From contig CP136063.1 of the NCBI GenBank assembly GCA_032622095.1, positions 266,839,426-266,903,425 on the forward strand: DNA of 64,000 bases. Reading direction: 5' to 3'. The notes beneath the pieces are model-generated. The model had not been told where the DNA came from and did not search any database. It saw only the letters and a list, made by a program, of their open reading frames with translations. A program made the position numbers and the translations under genes. This DNA is from Siphonodentalium dalli. Its lineage: Eukaryota; Mollusca; Scaphopoda; Gadilida; Siphonodentaliidae. Positions 57,480 through 64,000 of this stretch are shown here, one piece after another. Numbering within the stretch: position 1 is the stretch's first letter; the number at the start of each line of letters is the position of its first letter.

Positions 57480-58700
57480 TAAATGGTGGCGCCCAGGTCA
57501 GGTGTTGGGGAGGGGTGCGAAAATTTATAATAAAAACTATTTTCTTATTTCTATCAAACATATAGTCAAATCCATGATTCAAAGATACCTTCATCCATGC
57601 CAGGGATGGGCGTCATGGAGAGGCACAAACATTGATAAAAATATTTTTGTATCAATTTACACCAAACTTTGTCATCTCTATTATATAGTGAATCTACAGC
57701 AAGGGCGGATCTACCATCCGGCGCCCCCCCCCCCCCCTATTTTCGCCAGATACTTATATATAGCCTATAGGTCTTGCTGTATACGTGGAGCATCAAATGC
57801 ATGGATGCATCTATTCTTCAACTCAGTTTTGATATCGATGTTCTATTAAGCAAATATTAGACTACTTTCGCCTAATGAACGACGACAGATGGAATTTGCA
57901 AATGGGTTATTACGCATCACTTAAGACTTACAATGTAATGTGTATCCTTTGTTTCTGTTCTCGTTTTGCCATTCACATGTATCGGCAATTAAATTCATGA
58001 ATATGTGTAGAATGACAAGGTTTTGGTTCTTTCTCATTATCGAGAGCTGTTCTTCCATTATCCAGCTTATATATCGCTGACATTATTCTGATCTCAACAT
58101 AATGTAATCACGGGAAACAGAACCATATCACTTAATGCGAGTAGAGGTTTGAATGCAGATGGCACAATAGGAGAGAGAAATTGTATATAAGTCGTTAAGT
58201 CTGCTTTTTCGGACCATGCATCTTAACTGTTTTTGGCACAATTAGCTTCCCGTACTACCCATATATAGCTGTCCTCGTTCATGCTGCGAATGTGTCTAGT
58301 ATGACTTGTTAATTCGAGAACTTAGTTTAAGAATGCATGTAGACACACATATGATCACAAATGTCTAATGCTATTTACATGTAGCATACATAATAGACAT
58401 ATGCGGAATATGTGCATGCATATGTACTCCGAACGATAACATCGAGATCGAGTTGAGTCATGTATATAACAATTACAAATTTCGTCATTAAATAGTTTCA
58501 TTTTGATTGGTATTCAATATCCTCAGAACAAAGGAGAATGCATCCTTTTAAGTCCTAAATAACAAAAAAATTCTGGGGCAGACCCCCCAGGACCCCCCTA
58601 AACGAGAGGGGGACACCACCTCTCAGGCTCACCCCCTCTCGTCGCTCCGCCATAAGCTTTCACAAACTGTAATATACAGCAAATATGAATCGTACGCATA
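57480..58700. other. Intergenic; nothing assigned
   Basis: AT-rich, C-tract at 57724-57737 and a GGGGCAGACCCCCCAGGACC palindrome-like patch near 58575. Open frames here show no family features. Confidence 0.45.
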
Positions 58701-58709
58701 AGTTAGATA

Positions 58710-59479
58710 TTGGCGACAATGCATCACACACAACATCCTTCTAAAATGAAGAAAGTTACTGATTTCTTCGGACATGCAGACATTACCGATAGTTCAAATA
58801 AAGTGGTTGATTTGACATCTTCGTGTGCTACACCTAAACCGAGCAACATACTAGTGTTCAATGCCACTAAAAGCTGCATGTTTGCCAAAACGAAAATTTC
58901 GAAATGAGTGGAAAATATCTCGTGAATGGCTATCAATCAATGGTGACAAATAGCGTGTCTGTCATTTGCAGAATGAGGTCCCCAGAGGGTGAATTTAGTG
59001 ACGCTATCCCGCAAAGCGGGCTAGCATCACTAAATTCATCCTCTGGGGACCTCATTCTGCTAAGGCCATCAACTGCTATGGGAGAGCTAGGATCAGAATG
59101 AAGTTCCCAGTTGAAGTTGGTGATGTTCACCCATTGGGCACCTCGATTTTGAATTTTATCTTCTGCAAATTAGGGGATATAGAAACTTCCCAGAAGGGAA
59201 AAAGTAACTAAAACCAATGTTAATTTGATACAATAGATACTTCCCAGAAGATGGGGCCTAAGCAGAATGAGGTCTCCAGAGGGTGAATTTGGTGATGCTA
59301 GCCCGCTATGCGGGATAGCATCACTAAATTCACCCTCTGGGGACCTCATTCTGCAAATGACAGGCACACTATTTGCAGACTTGCTACATGCTGTGCTGTG
59401 AATGTTACCAACATGTTCATATCTGGTTGTAGTATCATCAATAAAGATGCTATTCAGAAACAAGCTCAAACCAAAGGTA
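58710..59479 (+). pseudogene. Decayed transposase-like ORF interrupted by FB-C
   Basis: An ORF opening MHHTQHPSKMKKVTDFFGHA leads, after a frameshift near 58870, into LPKRKFRNEWKISREWLSIN plus GDK. After the FB-C insertion the frame resumes with a Cys pair and TNMFISGCSIINKDAIQKQA. The R-K-F-x-x-x-W...W-L then C-x-x-C...N-x-F-x-x-G-x-S-x-x-x-K-x-x-x-x-x-H order resembles the N-terminal part of hAT/ZMYM-like (KIAA1586-like) domesticated or transposon proteins. The family assignment is an inference from memory of that pattern. It is clearly nonfunctional here. Confidence 0.45.
58952..59370. mobile_element. FB-C element, complete two-hairpin form
   Basis: TIR AGCGTGTCTGTCATTTGCAG and CTGCAAATGACAGGCACACT. 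Hairpin 1 at 58972-59059 and hairpin 2 at 59266-59354, both GAGGTCYCCAGAGGGTGAAT type. Spacer about 200 bp with GTAACTAAAACCAATGTTAA. This is the best reference copy. Confidence 0.87.
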
Positions 59480-59859
59480 GGTGTACTGTGTTTCAATTTA
59501 AGATATCATGCTACGTACAATGGGGAGTAACTCTATCATTCATTTCTGTCTTTATTTTTTACACACAATTGTAATGCAAGTTCAGCATTGACAGAAAGTG
59601 GCATCAAAAAATATTGGCCTTCTTCAACAGTGTTGTGTATGATAGCCAGTTATGATTAATGTATTGTCAAGTTAAGCCCATGTTTCTCATAGCTACTGCA
59701 TCTCTGATGCGAATTCTTGTATAATGATATAATATAAATATTCTTAGTGAATATAAACGTCGTCTGAGATAGGGTGGGTGTTGGGTTACCATAAAAGTTA
59801 AGACACAGGCTAATCTTGGGTATCGATAACCAATGCACAACTATATATATTCAGCCAAA

Positions 59860-60004
59860 TTAATGCATTCTCATATTAGAGAATACATTGGCCTAACAAT
59901 ATTTACCTTGACAGCCAGTGTATTATCTTGTATATATAACAGAATGCACTGGCACATGATCTTTAATGCTGCACCAGCATAGTTCCCATCATGAAATAGT
60001 TTTA
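59860..60004. mobile_element. TTAA-3 element, degraded
   Basis: Shortened hairpins (GCATTCTCATATTAGAGAAT) then CATGATCTTTAATGCTGCAC and CCCATCATGAAATAGTTTTA. Confidence 0.65.
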
Positions 60005-60255
60005 ATTGCCAAATCATGTCCTTTGACATGGTGATTTACTAGTATTGGGGAATTGATATCCACATTTGAGTTGCGTCCATCACTACCTACTGGAGTTTTG
60101 GCACCTGTTTTATTTATAAATTTGTCATTTGTCAGATTATGTTCTTTGGTTTGGTATGGTAAAAGAGTACATCAGGTAAATATACAACAAGTAGTTTTGT
60201 GACTTTCCACAAATATTGATGAGAAGGGAATTACACTTAGCAGAATTTATTACGC

Positions 60256-60653
60256 TTAACCCTTTACCCAACAGAAGGGCCCTGTGCCAATGCATTCTCT
60301 TATATATGCGAGTCGACCATAGGTCGCCTCGCATATATAAGAGAATGCATTGGCTTAACACATTAAAAATTATAAAATTGTTAAAGAATGTAAGAAAAAA
60401 TGGTAAAAAGTGTTAAAAAAAGGATTTTTTTTAGGCCAATGCATTCTCTTATATATGCGAGGCGACCTATGGTCGACTCGCATATATAAGAGAATGCATT
60501 GGCACAGGGCATAACTAACTATCACAATGTAGTCAAGGAGCCGGTTCCAATGATATCCATATATGTATGGTTCTTTGAGACAGACCGAAGATATTTTAGG
60601 CTGTTGAAGCTTTATTTGGCCGGTTTTGGCCGGTTTGTTGGGTAAAGGGTTAA
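60256..60653. mobile_element. TTAA-1 element
   Basis: TTAACCCTTTACCCAACAGA to TGTTGGGTAAAGGGTTAA, two hairpins, nearly identical to 5340-5739 apart from small indels. Confidence 0.88.
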
Positions 60654-61224
60654 GCATAATTCAATTACTCCTTAGCGTAATTCAGATACCTTATCTAAAA
60701 AAAAAAAACCTCCCCTGATGTTGAAATGGGTGAAATCCTCAGTCATTTAATTGGGGGGGGGGGGGGGTGTGGGTTCACTTTGAAGCAAATCTCGATAAAG
60801 AATTTTGAGCATTTAGTATGTAATCAAATATTGATGTAGGTGATTCAATCATACATGGAACTTTAACTAAGAGGGACATATGAATGAGGACAGAGGTGCC
60901 TACTCTCACTAAGGAATAAAAAACAAAACAATATTTTTGTATGATTTTTATTACAAATATGTTGATTCAGTTGATGGAAGGTTACAGATGAGTTAAAGCG
61001 ATCTGTTCAATATCCCTTTATATTCCTTTATACTCGGTGATATGTAGTCACTTTCTTTCCATTCATTTGTAAGGATTTTCAGTAGATATGTTCAGCAAAA
61101 CAGCCATTTGTTCATTGTTGAACTTATCATCCGAACATTGTAATTCATGTACAAATAACAAGCTTTAACTCCACTTAGATATGGAACCATGGTTTATTAC
61201 ACACCTGTTTCTATATTTGGTCTA
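60654..61224. other. Intergenic; TTAA-4-like scraps
   Basis: G-tract at 60752-60766. About 61070-61140 resembles TTAA-4 (TGTTGAACTTATCATCCGAA). Nothing else. Confidence 0.4.
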
Positions 61225-61489
61225 TTAACCCTTCCATGATTGGATCTTTCTGAAATTTTGTGAAAACCCTGTGCCAATGCATTCTCTCTCTTATATATGC
61301 AAGTCTCCCATAGGGCGCCTCGCATATATAAGAGAATGCATTGGCCTAACAATATTTATCTTGACCTTGTAAGCCAGTACATTCTCTTATATATATGCGA
61401 GGCTCCCTATGGGAGACTCTCGTATATAATGCACTGGCACAGGATCTGTAATGCTGCACCAGCGTGGCTCCCAAAATGACAAGCTTTAA
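61225..61489. mobile_element. TTAA-3 element
   Basis: TTAACCCTTCCATGATTGGA, two hairpins, GATCTGTAATGCTGCACCAG, right end eroded to CTTTAACTC. Confidence 0.75.
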
Positions 61490-61634
61490 CTCCACGTAGA
61501 TATGGAACTGTAGTTTATTATTTTTATTATGTTTCCATATTTTGGTCTATAAAGTCACTTTGGAGGTAGTAAAATCCTGACAGATGTGTGGTGTGAATGA
61601 CTTCATGCCTGACATGCCAACCAGTACTATAACA

Positions 61635-62050
61635 TTAAAGTGGTACTGTACACTAAATCCGCCCATTAAAGGGGTACTGTACACTAAATCCGACCATTAA
61701 AGGGGTACTGTACACTAAATCCGCCCATTTATGGGACCATCTCCTTTTATACTCGTCAGAATATATGCAACAGATGAATGAATTTGAGCCACGGATGAGT
61801 ACAAAATACCCCCATTGACTTACGAACGATGTAAAACAAGATGGTAATTATAATGAAAATGAATTTATGGCAGGAGTCATAATTTCATTTTCATTATAAT
61901 TACCATGTTGTTTGCATCGTTCATAGAGCACATGAGTGTATTTTGCAATAATCCATGGGGCAAATTCATTCATTTGTTGCATATATTCTGTTGAATATAC
62001 AAGGAGATGGTCCCATAAATGGCCAGATTTAGTGTACAGTACCCCTTTAA
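61635..62050. mobile_element. TTAA-D element with triplicated left end
   Basis: The left terminal unit TTAAAGGGGTACTGTACACT plus AAATCCGCCCA is present three times in tandem (61635-61730). Right end AGTGTACAGTACCCCTTTAA. The inner arms (ATGAAAATGAATTTATGG / ATTTCATTTTCATTATAATT) are partly palindromic. Confidence 0.82.
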
Positions 62051-62279
62051 CCCTTTCATGACAGGAGCTGCGCTGGTGCAGCATTAAAGATAATGTGCCA
62101 GTGCATTCTCTAATATATGCGAATCTCCCATAGGGAGCCTTGCATATATAAGAGAATGTACTGGCTTACAAATCAAGGTAAATATTATTAGGCCAAGCAT
62201 TCTCTCACATACATGTATATAAGAGAATGCACTGACACAGGGTTTCACAAATAGGTAGACTTCCTTGTCAAAGTTTTAA
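62047..62279. mobile_element. TTAA-3 element sharing a TTAA with TTAA-D
   Basis: TTAACCCTTTCATGACAGGA, GCGCTGGTGCAGCATTAAAG, one and a half hairpins, right end eroded near 62279. Confidence 0.78.
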
Positions 62280-62880
62280 CTCAACTGAGAAGATTGCACC
62301 GATTTGAAAATATCAAACATTAATGTATAATAGTCAAATTATCCCTTAATATCTGACATTATACATTATAAATTACCATCAATAAATTATATTCAACATT
62401 CATTATTATGCTTAAGACATTATTCAATTTTGGCATAAATTTTATCACTGGGAATAGTGGTTTACTAAATATACTATGGCAGATCACTAAAATTAAAGAA
62501 CATTGTCATGTTCATGGAAAACATATTGGCATTATCGCAGTTATGAGCAGATCAATTATATTCAATTCAGGTATACTGTTCACACCGACAGTTGAATCAT
62601 TATTTTAAAATATTAACTTTTCATTAAAATGTTTTTAAATGGTAAAAACAAAATAGTGTCAATGACAATGTAGCTCAACTTGGAGAGGGGATAATGTCAT
62701 ACACTATAGTCTATGGAGTGAAAAGGAATGCAGAAAGTTAAAATGTTTAATTATTCCAGAGGTTAACCCATGTGAAGTTAAGGATCAATGTGATCCTGAA
62801 CATGCCTGTAAACTTTCAAAACATTTCTCTGATAAATGTCGACTGCAAGTTATGTCGATGGATTCAAATGGCAAGTCAAA
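62280..62880. other. Intergenic; nothing seen
   Basis: AT-rich, no recognisable feature. Confidence 0.5.
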
Positions 62881-63470
62881 GATGGCTGAATGCTAGCATG
62901 TATTTTAACGAACTTTGGAAAAAATTTGATGGCTCCCATTTAGTAGTCACCCCGAAGATCCATATGAATTTTAGTGATGATCAGATGCAGGGATGTAGCC
63001 TGTAGCTTGTGCCAAAGGAATTAGTCATGCAAAGAGTAGAATCCAAGATGGCCACTGGCTTCCATGTTTATCAACAAAATTCAGAAAAAATTGACAGCTC
63101 CCATCTAGTGGTCACCCAGAAGATCCATATGAAGTTTGGTGATGATCGGATTAGGGATGTGGTTTGTAAAGTGTGCCAAAGTATTTAGTCATGCAAAGAG
63201 TAAAATTCAAGATGACTGCAGGCGGCCATGTTTTTCATCATAAATTATTCAAATTTGATAGCTCCAAGAGGGGATCCCAAACATGCTTATTAAATTCCAA
63301 AACAATTCTCCAATAAATGGCGGCTGTTGGATCAAAGATAGCTGCTAGCGGCCATGTTTATTAACAAATTTTGGAAAAAATTAATGGCTCCCATCTAAAG
63401 GTCACCTTGAAGATCCATATGAAGTTTGGTGACGATCAGATGAGATATGACCTATAGGGTGTGCTAAAGG
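62881..63470. repeat. Diverged interspersed repeat with internal duplication
   Basis: AGATCCATATGAATTTTAGT / AGATCCATATGAAGTTTGGT blocks recur near 62957, 63120 and 63414, each preceded by ATGGCTCCCATYTAGTGGTC-like sequence and linked by CAAGATGGCYRC. It is a tandem or multiply inserted old repeat; ends unclear. Confidence 0.6.
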
Positions 63471-64000
63471 AAATTGTTGACCCAACCCATGGCAATATCT
63501 TAAACTTGACTTTGTCAAGTTGAGCTAAAAATGGTAACATGGTGTATTCTAAGAACTTTCTAATGACATTGTGTGTGAAAATTCACTTTTTTAATTTGGT
63601 CTTAAAATTTCAAGCTTTTGAAAATTTCTGTCACCATTTGGTAGGGGCAAAATATCTCTTATACCCCCTCAACAGTATGTTGATAACAGTCTCATCCATG
63701 AAAATAGTTGAAATCATTACTCTAAATTCCTAAAAAAAACCATGACAATGAGCCCACTATATTTCCCAATATTATTGTATGAACACAAAACAAAGCTTTT
63801 ATGGTATGTTTACTGGAGCGTTTAGATGAGTCTGTTGCATTGGATCCGTATTTATGTTGGTGTGTTGTGTTGAAATTGAGATATAGGCAACATCACTTAG
63901 GCATTAAAATGGCAGCAATGTGTCCATTGCATTGTATGGAGGGATTCTATTTTCGACACAATGTGTGCCCCAATGCATACCTTACATGGCATCAGAGCAT
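63471..64000. other. Window end; nothing assigned
   Basis: AT-rich, no supported exon or element. Confidence 0.45.

Noticed and set aside
57421-57849. 142-codon + ORF
   Set aside because: It starts in sequence H, crosses a C-tract (poly-Pro) and has no family features.

Overview
The window is animal nuclear DNA, AT-rich and densely filled with repeats. It carries one spliced gene on the + strand running from before position 2381 to a stop codon at 49160. Introns of 0.3 to 6.5 kb, strong GT-AG junctions, a tRNA-derived SINE, a Penelope-like fragment, hAT, mariner and piggyBac-type miniature elements, and abundant TACATG-type repeats suggest a marine invertebrate. A hemichordate, another non-vertebrate deuterostome, or a mollusc would all fit. 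I cannot fix the species from sequence alone.

The gene. I reconstructed 21 exons from splice sites and reading frame. They join without any frame conflict into 949 codons plus a split first codon, with the 5' end outside the window. A further candidate exon lies at 19662-19724. Protein layout, numbered from the first complete codon: an unassigned N-terminal part (1-254); a Ser/Arg-rich acidic region (255-363); one PLAT (LH2) beta-sandwich domain over three exons (about 370-500); a Ser/Lys-rich low-complexity region (502-656); about five ankyrin repeats (about 686-825); and a Ser-rich tail ending at the TAA. PLAT and ankyrin modules both bind proteins or membranes, so this looks like a scaffold or adaptor. 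I cannot name an orthologue.

Mobile DNA. Families are labelled here for reference. Mar-A and Mar-B are palindromes flanked by TA, with TIR CAGTAATGCCCTAA or CAGGTATGCTCTAA (mariner-type). TTAA-1, -2, -3, -4, -6 and TTAA-D sit between TTAA sites with CCCTTT or AGGGGT termini (piggyBac-type). FB-C has two terminal hairpins. F and one 1.1-kb element have 8-bp target duplications (hAT). TTAA-1, -2 and -3 have different termini but share one near-perfect hairpin of about 68 bp, which recurs dozens of times. TTAA-4 has an internal TTAA that carries TTAA-1 twice and another sequence (H) once. Most of these hairpins lie in introns, so the primary transcript should contain many long foldbacks.

Regions. 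1-2380: hairpin elements and no exon seen. 2381-49160: the gene, whose introns hold nearly all the elements. Three exon-intron junctions (7862, 25961, 40055) are followed by duplicated copies of the exon end; the one at exon 16 is a 64-bp array of ten copies, each with the splice donor. 14440-15210: Penelope-like GIY-YIG fragment on the - strand. 28384-28689: SINE with a perfect 15-bp target duplication. 33171-33746: very long ATT microsatellite. 43943-44280: an unassigned - strand ORF. 49161-64000: no confident host gene. This part holds nested TTAA elements, two copies of a 364-bp segment, a decayed transposase-like ORF cut by an FB-C element, and diverged dispersed repeats.
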